NCBI GenBank assembly: GCA_010029825.1
Contig: RGVZ01000003.1
Span: 1 to 64,000, forward strand
DNA from: a bacterium
GTDB taxonomy: Bacteria; Bdellovibrionota_B; Oligoflexia; Oligoflexales; RGVZ01
Direction: 5' to 3'
DNA: 64,000 bases
A program made the translations under genes and the position numbers. The notes beneath the pieces were generated by a model. It saw nothing but the letters and a program-made list of their open reading frames with translations. It was not told where the DNA came from and ran no database searches. Shown one piece after another: positions 42,733 through 51,226 of this stretch. Position 1 is the first letter of the stretch. Each line of letters opens with the position of its first letter.

Positions 42733-44250
42733 TTGAAAACAACGATTGGGATAACCAAATTTTTCGTCGTTTCGACGTTGTTGGTATTGGTTCCTGGCGT
42801 CAGCGCATGCACGTCCCAGACCGCGACCTCAAAAGATGTCGAAATGCGCGAAGGCCTCGCGCGCAAGATCGGCACCGGTGAGATTGTCATTTTCTACGCG
42901 AATGAGACGCCTCAAAGTCCCCAGATGCAGGCGCTGTACTCCCGCATAAATAACGCTGTGATGCTGGCTCAAAAATCCGGGGCTGCCGGTGCCGCCGAGA
43001 TGGCGACCTTGGCGCGGATCCAGCGTTCCTACGCGGACGACCTGGAAAAGTTCTCCTCGCAGGTGGACAAGGACGCTGGTGGTCTGGAGTCCAGGATTTG
43101 CGGCGCCCAAAACGCGTCGCGTAACACCGGCCTGTTCATTTTCACGAACCGACTGGCGCGGGCCGGAAAAGCCAGATTTTGCCTGCCAGCCAAATACGCC
43201 GGACAGGTTGAGGAAGTGGATTTCAACATTGGCCTGAGCGCTGCCGAGCAGCAGGATTTCCGTTACGCGGAAATGCCGCTGTCGAGTGAAAAGGTTTTCG
43301 CCGCGACTCTGGACTTTGTGAAAACCGTAATGCAGGCGAAGGGAATTGCTCCTTCTGACCTCGCGTATGTATTGATTACCAAATCACACGGTGGTGGCGA
43401 TCTTGTCATCTCCCCGAAACTTTCTTACCGGGCAGACCTTTTATCTGACCAGGCACTGGCGCAGCGGTATGTCATGGTTGCCTCAACGGTCGCGATCCGC
43501 GAGGTTCGCCTGGTTGACCTGTCGCTTGAAAATGGCCAGAGGCTTGGTGACCTCATCGCGAATGGTGTCCAGTTGCAAAATGTCCTGATCCCCGCCTCGA
43601 AGGGCAAGGAAATGGCCTTGAAGATCGGCGACCTCAAGATCGCTGATGTCGACATGGGTCCGGACAAGCAAGCGAATCTCGCGAGCCTGAAGGTTGGCGA
43701 CCTGAAGATCGGTGACCTGAAGATCGGGGATCTCAAGGTCGGCGACCTGAAAATCGGTGACCTGAAGGTTGGTGATCTTAAATCCGGCGATCTGAAAACC
43801 GGAGACCTGAAGCTTGGTGACTTGAAGATCGGAGACTTGAAATCGGGTGACCTCAAGACCGGCGATTTGAAAATCGGTGACTTGAAATATGGTGATTTGA
43901 AGGTTTTCGACTTGAAGACCGGTGACTTGAAGAACGACCTGGGTTCTGAGTCGGGCGTCCTTGACGCGCCAGGAGTCTCAAAGACGGCGATGGTGGAAAT
44001 TTTGAAGGGCGTGTCGCTGGCATTTCCCCTGGTGTTTTTTGAATCGTGCGACAGCGACCTTGGCGCTGATCTGACCTATGACTTGCTTTACGGGTCCTAT
44101 GAGTGGAACGGCTCCACTGGCGTGGCTGCCGTATACTTCTCGGATGGCCGGGGATTGCGTTACGAGACGGTCAATTACGGGACAATTCCGTTCATGAATC
44201 ACTTCTCGGAATCCTTGAGAGGCATGCTGGACGCCGAGCGCTCACGCTGA
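42733..44250 (+). CDS. Caspase-like lipoprotein with a pentapeptide-repeat insert
   Basis: A 505-residue lipoprotein. The signal peptide ends in GVSAC (Cys26). Two elements match clan CD cysteine peptidases: a hydrophobic strand with a His-Gly turn (VLITKSHGGG, His219) and a later strand LVFFESCDSDLG (Cys439). Between them, residues 321-400 are 16 perfect five-residue units with consensus xGDLK (one has FDLK), where x is I, V, S, T, L or Y; an isolated copy precedes them at 298-302. The unit fits the pentapeptide-repeat pattern A(D/N)LXX, which makes a square beta-helix. The C-terminal 60 residues contain YVYG-like loops and aromatics. TTG at 42733 has CAGGAGG six bases upstream. The peptidase assignment is an inference from motifs; the repeat is directly seen. 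Confidence 0.7.
   Translation: MKTTIGITKFFVVSTLLVLVPGVSACTSQTATSKDVEMREGLARKIGTGEIVIFYANETPQSPQMQALYSRINNAVMLAQKSGAAGAAEMATLARIQRSYADDLEKFSSQVDKDAGGLESRICGAQNASRNTGLFIFTNRLARAGKARFCLPAKYAGQVEEVDFNIGLSAAEQQDFRYAEMPLSSEKVFAATLDFVKTVMQAKGIAPSDLAYVLITKSHGGGDLVISPKLSYRADLLSDQALAQRYVMVASTVAIREVRLVDLSLENGQRLGDLIANGVQLQNVLIPASKGKEMALKIGDLKIADVDMGPDKQANLASLKVGDLKIGDLKIGDLKVGDLKIGDLKVGDLKSGDLKTGDLKLGDLKIGDLKSGDLKTGDLKIGDLKYGDLKVFDLKTGDLKNDLGSESGVLDAPGVSKTAMVEILKGVSLAFPLVFFESCDSDLGADLTYDLLYGSYEWNGSTGVAAVYFSDGRGLRYETVNYGTIPFMNHFSESLRGMLDAERSR
43693..43932 (+). repeat. Sixteen 15-bp tandem repeats encoding xGDLK
   Basis: 240 bp of consecutive 15-bp units, each coding x-Gly-Asp-Leu-Lys (unit 15 is V-Phe-Asp-Leu-Lys). 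Codon use varies between units, which suggests the array is old and selected at the protein level, not a fresh slippage product. Confidence 0.97.
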
Positions 44251-46362
44251 AATCCGCGGCATGACGGTTCCGCTGGCGCTTGCCCGGGTGATAATCAACG
44301 CGGTCCGGTCGTCCGACTGGACTGTTTCTTTTCCCGCGTCGACCATGACCTGGTAAATGAAGTCCGCGTCGGCAGGCGCGTACTCGCCGAGCTTGTCGAG
44401 GCATTTTTTTGTTGCCCGGCTGCCATCGATGCATCCGTCAGTGAATGTCGCGATGAACTCGCCTGGCTGGAGGCTGATTTGAGCGTGGCCCAGGCGGACG
44501 GTCTCCTGGGTTCCAATCTGCTGCGACACGAGGGGAAGGTATCTGGCCCTGAGGCGCGATGGGCTCCGGCCCGCGGTCGTGATCCAGCCGGGAGTACCGC
44601 AGTTGAACAGCGTTATTTTTCCGGCGTCGTGTGAAGCCTCAATCACCATGACGCTCATGGTGGACATGACTCGCCCCGCGAATAGTTTGAACAAGTGCCG
44701 GTTCAATCCGTTGATGGTATCCTCGACGCTGTCGTTGGCGTCAGCGTGCCCGGCAAGAGCGCTGATGATGGTCGCGACGGCGAGGGCGGCCTGGGGCCCC
44801 TTGCCGGTGACGTCGCCGACAAAAAGTCGTGTCTCACCGTTCGCGGTGTTCCAGACGTAATACCAGTCGCCCGCCATGGTCTGGGCGCTCTCGAAATAAA
44901 ATTGATATTCAAGATTCCCGGCGGCGGCTTTTCGTGTGGCCGGCAGCAGCATGTTCTGGACAGAGCGCGCCAGCTCCAGGCGGTCTTCCATCGCTTTCAA
45001 GTCGCGCTCGATGCGCAACTTGGCGTTGGCGGTATTGCCGTAATCGTAGGCCGTGATCGAGGCCAGCGCGGCGAACAGCACGAGGTCAAAGGCGTAGGTC
45101 CAGGGAAAACCGCTGAAATTCATGTCGAGGATGTCGGCCAGCAGGCGACGGTTCTCGAGGAACATCGGCGCAAGGGCGACAACGAAGAGGGCGAAGAGGA
45201 TCCTGGCGGTTACGATTCGCGCTGGACTCTTTCTGCTTCGCTGAAGGTACTCGATGGTTGTCCACGACGCGTAAAGCCCATAGAAAACGGCCATGGTCCT
45301 GCCCATGATCGTCAGCGCGAAGATCAGGTTGACGGTCCATTTCGCCGGGAGCGTCAGCCAGGCTGCGGTGATCAACCCTGCCTGAACCACCATGGTGATC
45401 CGGAATGCGCGAAAAAACCCGGGTGTCTTCATCCGGAAGAAGTCGTGTATGAACAGGATCAGCAGGAATTCCGTGAATGACTGCGCAATCGCCGCGAGGA
45501 TGCCGCGGTTGACGCCCCATGCCTCGATCCATTCGGCGTAGCCTGACTCAAGGTGGATGCCTATCGACGAGACCAGGATGTAAAGGATGAAGGAGAAAAG
45601 TTCCCGGTTCTGGGCCAGGAATACATAGAGGAACGCGAAGATGAAGCAGAAGGTGAGTCGCGGAAGCAGGAACCAGAGGAAGTAGGTTGTCTTGAGCTCA
45701 TGGGACTTGAAGGCGGTTGCCTTGAGTGTCGCCCTGTCCCCGATCAACAAGTCCTTCCGGTTCGCGACGCCCTGGTAAGGCAAGTTTCCCGGATCAATGC
45801 GCAGCGCCAGGTTGACGACCCCGTCCGCCCCGACAAGGCGTCTTGGTATTGTGAGGTTCATCGTTTCAGCCTCGCCCTCGTCAATCTGGACCCCGTTGAC
45901 GAAGAATTCGTATCTCTTTGCCCAGACGTAAAGCGAATGGAGGGCGACCGGATTATCCGCGTTCATTAATCCTGCGGGAATCTTGAGGGTGCTTCTCAGG
46001 TAGATGAATTGCCCCGGCTTGTAACCATTCAGAGGAAATTCCCGCGCGGGCAACACCATCCTGCGGGTGAAGTTCCCGGCCGGGTAGTCCGCGGTCAGGT
46101 GGCACTCAATGTTGCCGCACATGGGGGAATTTCCGTAAAAGACGTCCCATTCCAGTTTTTGCCGGGTCAGGTTCTCGAACGCGCGGTCCCGGTAAATATC
46201 TGTGGACGGCGCGAGAAGTTCTTTGATCTGCCCGCCAATGAACAAGACGGGAAACAGGACGCAAACAGCCGCCACCAGCAGCGAGAACTTCCCGCGACGA
46301 CGCAGCGCGAAAACGCCGTCGTTGATGTCGGTCGACCTTCTTTTTGGTTGCGGCTTGTCCAT
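44242..46362 (-). CDS. 7TM sensor with SpoIIE-type serine phosphatase domain
   Basis: A 706-residue membrane protein. After one N-terminal helix, residues about 60-230 form a periplasmic 7TMR-DISM-like beta domain (GQFIYLRSTLKIPAG, RRLVGADGVVNLALR). Seven transmembrane helices follow (7TMR), then a coiled coil (ERDLKAMEDRLELARSVQ) and a PP2C/SpoIIE phosphatase with GDWYYV, LFVGDVTGKGPQAAL, ATFTDGCIDG and SDDRTALII. It would sense an external ligand and dephosphorylate a partner, often an anti-sigma antagonist. No partner (STAS or anti-sigma) gene is adjacent. The 3' end overlaps the caspase-like gene by 9 bp. Confidence 0.9.
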   Translation of the reverse strand: MDKPQPKRRSTDINDGVFALRRRGKFSLLVAAVCVLFPVLFIGGQIKELLAPSTDIYRDRAFENLTRQKLEWDVFYGNSPMCGNIECHLTADYPAGNFTRRMVLPAREFPLNGYKPGQFIYLRSTLKIPAGLMNADNPVALHSLYVWAKRYEFFVNGVQIDEGEAETMNLTIPRRLVGADGVVNLALRIDPGNLPYQGVANRKDLLIGDRATLKATAFKSHELKTTYFLWFLLPRLTFCFIFAFLYVFLAQNRELFSFILYILVSSIGIHLESGYAEWIEAWGVNRGILAAIAQSFTEFLLILFIHDFFRMKTPGFFRAFRITMVVQAGLITAAWLTLPAKWTVNLIFALTIMGRTMAVFYGLYASWTTIEYLQRSRKSPARIVTARILFALFVVALAPMFLENRRLLADILDMNFSGFPWTYAFDLVLFAALASITAYDYGNTANAKLRIERDLKAMEDRLELARSVQNMLLPATRKAAAGNLEYQFYFESAQTMAGDWYYVWNTANGETRLFVGDVTGKGPQAALAVATIISALAGHADANDSVEDTINGLNRHLFKLFAGRVMSTMSVMVIEASHDAGKITLFNCGTPGWITTAGRSPSRLRARYLPLVSQQIGTQETVRLGHAQISLQPGEFIATFTDGCIDGSRATKKCLDKLGEYAPADADFIYQVMVDAGKETVQSDDRTALIITRASASGTVMPRISA

Positions 46363-46464
46363 CGAACCCCGGACGCGAAGGTGATAATTCCCGGATTCTT
46401 TTCGGCAAATTCGTGGAATGATGAAGCGACGGGGGGCCTTGGCAATCCGGCAAAAAAGGCGAAT

Positions 46465-47334
46465 TCAGTCCGGCCGGACTGGCGTTTTGGCGAGAAGTTC
46501 GCGGATGACGTGTGACGCCGCCGCCATGCCAAATGTTGAGGTGACGCCGACCATCGTTCCCATGATGACATTCCTTTTATTGCGGAGGTCATCCTCGCTG
46601 AGTGGCTCGCCGGTCTTTTCCCGGTCAGCGTCATCAGGTCCCATGATCTCGAACCTCCCACGTTCCGCCTCCGGGTGTGATGGCATGATGGATGGAGCCG
46701 GATCTTCCTCTGAGAAAACAGCCGGGATCTTGAACGTGGAGTTGGTTGAGAATCCATACTTCTTGCGAAGGTAGACGCGCACCATCCGCGCGAGAGGGTC
46801 GATTTTTGTTTTGGCGAGATCGGCGATGCGCACCTGCGTGGGGTCGAGGCGGCCGCCTGCGCCGGTCGAGACGATGACGGGAATCCCACGTTGCCTGCAG
46901 TGGATGATGAGCGCGCACTTGTTGCCAAGCTGGTCGATCGCGTCGATGACAAAGTCGATCGGCTTGCCATCGTGACCGGCAGGGTCAAGCAGTGCCGGCA
47001 AGGTGTCCGGATTGATGTGCTCGAAGCGGGGGCGGATTTCCGCGCGCGGCGATATCAGGCGCAGCCTTTCGGCGACGACTTCGACCTTGGGTCGGTCGAG
47101 GGTGCTTTCGAGGCCCGGCATCTGCCGGTTGAGCGTGGTCAGCGAGACCCGGTCCATGTCGACGAGAGTGATCCGTCCGATCCCGGACCTGATGAGGGCC
47201 TCGCAAGCCCAGGATCCCACGCCGCCCATGCCAGCCACCAGGACGTGACAGTCGTGCAGGCGGCGCACGCCTGCCTCTCCGATCAAGCGGCCAAGTCGTT
47301 CAAATCTCCGGTCAATGTGTCCGTTTACCAGCAT
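46465..47334 (-). CDS. tcdA: tRNA threonylcarbamoyladenosine dehydratase (TcdA/CsdL)
   Basis: ThiF/E1-like enzyme that converts t6A37 of tRNA to its cyclic form (ct6A) using ATP. The 289-residue protein has the nucleotide loop VLVAGMGGVGSWACEAL, DMDRVSLTTLNRQ, and the VIDAIDQLGNKCALI and STGAGGRLDPTQ motifs. The helix RMVRVYLRKKYGFST fits the TcdA C-terminus. With tsaD in the window it belongs to the same modification pathway. CsdE-like partners are absent. Confidence 0.94.
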   Translation of the reverse strand: MLVNGHIDRRFERLGRLIGEAGVRRLHDCHVLVAGMGGVGSWACEALIRSGIGRITLVDMDRVSLTTLNRQMPGLESTLDRPKVEVVAERLRLISPRAEIRPRFEHINPDTLPALLDPAGHDGKPIDFVIDAIDQLGNKCALIIHCRQRGIPVIVSTGAGGRLDPTQVRIADLAKTKIDPLARMVRVYLRKKYGFSTNSTFKIPAVFSEEDPAPSIMPSHPEAERGRFEIMGPDDADREKTGEPLSEDDLRNKRNVIMGTMVGVTSTFGMAAASHVIRELLAKTPVRPD

Positions 47335-47403
47335 GGCGGGCGGTAATTATCCGAACATCGATCACGACTCAAGGTTTATCGGGTAAAAACCGAAACGGCT
47401 GCC

Positions 47404-48285
47404 ATGTCGCTTTGTTACACAGGATCACAGGTCGTTTCCGGTTGCGCGCGCCTTCTGGCCGTGCTGCTTGGAATCTTGCCAGCTTGCGCCCAGGAGAGCC
47501 AAGTCAGTCGTGGTCCGCCGCGTCCTGCCGGCCAGTCCGCGACGGATGCCCAAGACGCGGTCGCGCCTGGCACGCAGCCCGGAGTCCAGCCAGTCTCTAC
47601 GGCAACCACTCAGGTTGTCCGGCAAAAGATCCAGTTCAGAGGGAGCCGGGGTGACACGGTTCCAGGTTATCTGTGGGTTCCTCCTGGTTCCGCCGCTGTG
47701 AGACATCCCGGCATCATTGTCATGTACGGAATTACGGGAAACAAGGACGACGGTGGAGTGGCGGAGGCTTCGCAGATTCTGGCCAAATCCGGATTTGTCG
47801 CGATGACTTTGGACTGGCCGGGCACCGGTGACCGCTTGCCAGCCATCAAGAAGAGCGACCGGGTGACGAACCCGGGCATCAAAGACTGGACTGTGGATGA
47901 CTACGGCGCGGCCCTGAACTGGTTGTCCACGCGACCGGAGGTAGACCCGCAAAGGCTTGGATACGCGGGGGCCAGCATGGGCGCGATGACAGGCCTTGTT
48001 TTCGCGAAGCGTGACCAGAGGGTGCGAGCCATCGTGGCCATGGTGCCGCTACCCGTTCCGATCCTGTGGGGCGGTGATGACCCGTCCCTCGCAATCCGTG
48101 ATGTGTCGCCGCGCCCGGTGCTGTGCATCATGGCAACGGGTGATGCCGCGGGGCCGGCCGTTTGCAACAATGCCGGTCCCAACTCAGAAAAACTCACGTT
48201 TCCGGATGAACACGAGTTGTCGAATTCACGGGTACAGGCCGCGAATGCCGCCCGCGATTTTTTCATGCGCCAGCTTGGACGGTAA
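47404..48285 (+). CDS. Secreted alpha/beta hydrolase (dienelactone-hydrolase type)
   Basis: A 293-residue exported hydrolase. The signal sequence (RLLAVLLGILPAC) ends in a possible lipobox, so the protein may be a lipoprotein. The linker (about 25-60) is Pro/Gln-rich. The fold has GYLWVPPG, GIIVMYGITGNKDD, LDWPGTGD (oxyanion region), the nucleophile elbow YAGASMGAMTGLV, and a final His in the FPDEHEL region. Members include dienelactone hydrolases and acetyl xylan esterases; the substrate is unknown. ATG at 47404. Confidence 0.82.
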   Translation: MSLCYTGSQVVSGCARLLAVLLGILPACAQESQVSRGPPRPAGQSATDAQDAVAPGTQPGVQPVSTATTQVVRQKIQFRGSRGDTVPGYLWVPPGSAAVRHPGIIVMYGITGNKDDGGVAEASQILAKSGFVAMTLDWPGTGDRLPAIKKSDRVTNPGIKDWTVDDYGAALNWLSTRPEVDPQRLGYAGASMGAMTGLVFAKRDQRVRAIVAMVPLPVPILWGGDDPSLAIRDVSPRPVLCIMATGDAAGPAVCNNAGPNSEKLTFPDEHELSNSRVQAANAARDFFMRQLGR

Positions 48286-48286
48286 G

Positions 48287-49144
48287 TCATCCGGGGATGG
48301 CAATCTGGAAGACACGTGAGAGGTTCTCCCGGCTGAGGTCGAGGATGGCGCCAACGGTCTCGCCTTTGCCCCGGGCGAGCGCCACTTTTTCCGCGACCTC
48401 AATGATGACTGCGGGCGTTACATGCGCGGGCTTGACCTTTGAAGAGCCACGTTCGCGCGCCCCGATGGCTCCCGTCGGGGCGTCGGACTCGATCACGAGA
48501 ATCCTGTCGGGTATCGCCGCGAGATTTTCCCTGGACATCCCGGCGATCCCGTTTGGGCCGATGGAGAGCAGCATGCCAAGGCGCGCGTATTCAACGATCA
48601 GGTTTTTTTCGCCGCGGAACGCGTGGACGAGTCCCGTGGTACCGGGATGCGCGTGAAGTTCTCGCAGGCAGGCGCCGTGTGCCTTCACGACATGGAGCAC
48701 GACCGGCATTCCCAGCTTCCCGGCAAGGCGCAAGTGGCGCCTGAACCAGTCCAGTTGTCGCTCGCGATCTTGTTTATCTGTGGCGAGAGCGTGATCGAGC
48801 CCGGTTTCTCCGATCGCTGAGGGCATCATTCCTGTGTGGTCTGCCCGCGTGGTTAATCGTGACTCCAGTTTCTGGAACGCCTCGCGGCATTCTTCGCCGG
48901 ACGCGTTGTGGACAAACCAGGGATGCAGGCCAAAGCTCATCTGGATCCGGTTGCCAAATTTTTCACGCAGCCTCAGTTGCCTGTCCCAGTCGCCGGGGTC
49001 GTAGCCGCCGAGGAAGAACGCGCCTATCCCAAGACTCTCGCAGTGATGGATCATCGTCGCGGCGAATTCCGGTTCTTCAAGGATGTGGGCATGCGCGTCC
49101 ACATGACGTGGGCCAGCGGGCTGAGATGGGTTTTCAGGCGACAT
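48287..49144 (-). CDS. TatD-family metal-dependent hydrolase
   Basis: A 285-residue TIM-barrel hydrolase of the TatD family (DNase/exonuclease or D-aminoacyl-type). Metal ligands are visible: DAHAHI near the N-terminus, AIGETGLDHAL, VVLHVVKAHG, LVHAF, and a final ESDAP. FGLHPWFVH is the usual third-strand motif. TatD proteins are 3'-5' exonucleases in several species. The start at 49144 (MSPENP) overlaps the ATP-grasp gene by 11 bp; 49159 is an alternative. It ends the minus-strand cluster. Confidence 0.9.
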   Translation of the reverse strand: MSPENPSQPAGPRHVDAHAHILEEPEFAATMIHHCESLGIGAFFLGGYDPGDWDRQLRLREKFGNRIQMSFGLHPWFVHNASGEECREAFQKLESRLTTRADHTGMMPSAIGETGLDHALATDKQDRERQLDWFRRHLRLAGKLGMPVVLHVVKAHGACLRELHAHPGTTGLVHAFRGEKNLIVEYARLGMLLSIGPNGIAGMSRENLAAIPDRILVIESDAPTGAIGARERGSSKVKPAHVTPAVIIEVAEKVALARGKGETVGAILDLSRENLSRVFQIAIPG

Positions 49145-50168
49145 CACGGACTCGCGCATTCCGGTTCAATGCCGTCCTGACAATGGCCTCGATCAAGTCA
49201 TCGTACTCAATTCCAGCCGCGCCGGCGGCAGCCGCGAAGTCGTCGCCGCGGCGGATGGACGGATTCGGGTTCGCCTCGATAAAGACAGCCTCGCCGTTGC
49301 CTCTCAGGCGGAGATCAAGACGCGCGTAACCAGACAAGCCGAGGGCACCGAAGGATTCCCGGGCGATCTCTGTCAGCCGGCGCGTCGTTGATGGCGCGAT
49401 CTTTCGCGCGCGGCCACTGTCGATTCCATGGCGCTCGCGGTATGCCTTGTCCCACTTCGCGCGCCAGGTCACAAAACGAGGTCCGCTGCCAGTGAAAAGC
49501 TCGCGAGGTGGCAGCACAACCAGGTTCTTGCGTCCGGGGATCTCGATCATGCCGAGATATATTTCGCGACCATCGATGTACTCCTCGACGATGATACCGG
49601 ATCCAAATCGTCTCTGAAGTCGTTCGATCATCTTCAGGCAGGAACCGGCGTCACGCACAACGGAAGACATGCTGATTCCTTCGCTGCTGTCGCGATCGAT
49701 GGGTTTGCAGATGGCCGGCCACCTCATGGTGTCGAGGCCTGGATTTTTCAATCCCGTTTTCACGACGGTGAACTTCGGAACCGGCACGCCATGGTACGAG
49801 ACGATTTTCTTCGAAAGCGCCTTGTCCTTGCAGATGTTGAGGGATTCGGCGCTGGCGCCTGTGTGCGGAATTCCGAGCATCTCCAGCACCGCCATCACGT
49901 CGGCCTCGTGACGACGCTGGCTGGAGAACGCCTCGCACATGTTGAAGACAACATCCGGAGGACGTTTTGTAACGCGCTCAAGAAGGAGATCCAGGCGATC
50001 AAACAAGCCGAACGGCTCAACGCGGTGGCCTCTCCGGCGCAGCGCTTTCATGACATGGCGCTCGTCACGGAAGATGTCTCCCGTCATGAACCAGCGCTCA
50101 TGACCCGGCCGGTTGTCTGGTTCACAGCCCAGATCGTAGAGCAGTACGATGTCCAGCTTGGTGGCCAA
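49134..50168 (-). CDS. D-Ala-D-Ala ligase-like ATP-grasp protein
   Basis: A 344-residue ATP-grasp enzyme. It carries an N-terminal Rossmann-like domain (DIVLLYDLG, FNMCEAFSS), a central domain with ICKPIDRDSSEGIS and GIIVEEYIDGREIYLG, and the metal site IEANPNPS, all in D-Ala-D-Ala ligase order. Length is typical. It is not a normal Ddl by its omega-loop and context, so it may ligate another amino acid or peptide; a lysine-rich loop (RAKWDKAYRER) is unusual. It is upstream of TatD (overlap 11 bp) and downstream of the repeat array and the zinc peptidase. Confidence 0.85.
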   Translation of the reverse strand: MATKLDIVLLYDLGCEPDNRPGHERWFMTGDIFRDERHVMKALRRRGHRVEPFGLFDRLDLLLERVTKRPPDVVFNMCEAFSSQRRHEADVMAVLEMLGIPHTGASAESLNICKDKALSKKIVSYHGVPVPKFTVVKTGLKNPGLDTMRWPAICKPIDRDSSEGISMSSVVRDAGSCLKMIERLQRRFGSGIIVEEYIDGREIYLGMIEIPGRKNLVVLPPRELFTGSGPRFVTWRAKWDKAYRERHGIDSGRARKIAPSTTRRLTEIARESFGALGLSGYARLDLRLRGNGEAVFIEANPNPSIRRGDDFAAAAGAAGIEYDDLIEAIVRTALNRNARVRDVA

Positions 50169-50304
50169 TGGTTTCCTGATCCTCCTCGTGGATCGTCTAT
50201 GTGGATGTTCCAGGGGGCTCCTCCGTATAGAGTTATCGCCGCGTTGCCAGGAAAGCTTTAGGGGTGTCAGGTTTTTGACGGTGGGGGGAGAGGATCCTTC
50301 GCTC

Positions 50305-50423
50305 CGCTCAGGATGACGGGACGCTCAGGATGACGGGACGCTCAGGATGACGGGACGCTCAGGATGACGGGACGCTCAGGATGACGGGATGCTCAGGATG
50401 ACGGGATGCTCAGGATGACGCGG
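50305..50423. repeat. Seven 17-bp tandem repeats
   Basis: Seven consecutive units of (C/T)GCTCAGGATGACGGGA; the last ends CGG. Five begin with C, the last two with T. On the minus strand the last unit supplies the stop codon of the zinc-peptidase gene (TGA at 50412-50410). An upstream half-site (ATCCTTCGCTC) completes the dispersed 'cttcgctccgctcaggatgacgg' phrase. The array separates the peptidase gene from the ATP-grasp gene. Confidence 0.95.
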
Positions 50424-51192
50424 CGAGGCGCCGCAGTTGTCGCTCCCAGCGGGCTTCGTTCATCAACCGGACTTCATAGTGCCGCGCCAGCGAAATGCGC
50501 ATGCGGCTGGCATCGCTCGTGCGGACAATGGTTTTCTCGCGAAGGCCCTGCGAACCATGACGCCGGATCAGGGACCTCACAAAGCGTAACTTTCTCAGCG
50601 CCCCGGGGCGGTTCCGGTACTTCGATTCCCAGTCCATTTCCGGTGTGATCGCGACGGCGAACGTCTCCGCGAAATCCTCGTCCGGATGCGCCTGCGCGTA
50701 GTGGCCCGGCAAGTGAGTGACGTGATCAGGGCTCAAGACGTCCGGCACGTAAACTTCAGGCCGGTACACTCCGGGATCGCGTCCAAATGTACTGCGCCAC
50801 TGGAAATCACGAGGGATCCGGTATCCATGATCGAACGAATGCCCCGCCTCATGGCGCAACAGTTTGCGCATCGCGGATGGTGTTCCCCCTTCCACGGAAC
50901 CTGTCAGAAGGAGTTCAATCTCGCGCAAGTCGTCGTGCGCCAGATAGAATGGCATGGCAATCGCCGGCACCCCGCCGGGACTGAACCACTCGTTGCCAAA
51001 GTAAACCTCCGGGCGCAGGTTGCGCAGTCCGGCACCGGCAAGTTCCTCGTAGAGATTCTCGACGTAGCGTTTGACTGGAGCCTGGGCTGTCGACGCCCGC
51101 ATCATCCAGAGGACGTCGCAAATCCGCTCGTTCATCAGCCGGCGCAACCTGGCCGGCAATCGCGAAAAATTGGCTGTGGATTCGCGCTTCAC
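50410..51192 (-). CDS. Putative zinc metallopeptidase (HEAGH type)
   Basis: A ~260-residue protein with the zinc motif LLRHEAGHSFDHGY (HExxH plus a downstream HG), matching the 'putative zinc-binding metallo-peptidase' family often seen beside ATP-grasp enzymes. A third ligand may be the DEDFAETFA segment about 60 residues later. No signal peptide is visible. GTG at 51192 (GGAAAGGG upstream) is preferred; the track frame from 51216 also starts with GTG. Its substrate is unknown. It follows the GH3-like gene by about 35 bp; the C-terminal residues (LAASS) lie in the tandem repeat. Confidence 0.8.
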   Translation of the reverse strand: MKRESTANFSRLPARLRRLMNERICDVLWMMRASTAQAPVKRYVENLYEELAGAGLRNLRPEVYFGNEWFSPGGVPAIAMPFYLAHDDLREIELLLTGSVEGGTPSAMRKLLRHEAGHSFDHGYRIPRDFQWRSTFGRDPGVYRPEVYVPDVLSPDHVTHLPGHYAQAHPDEDFAETFAVAITPEMDWESKYRNRPGALRKLRFVRSLIRRHGSQGLREKTIVRTSDASRMRISLARHYEVRLMNEARWERQLRRLAASS

Positions 51193-51226
51193 GGTGACCC
51201 TTTCCCCGCTGTTCACGGGGAGAGTC

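Noticed and set aside
50181-50420. CRISPR array as an explanation for the repeats
   Set aside because: The units are 17 bp and directly adjacent with no spacers, and no cas genes occur.
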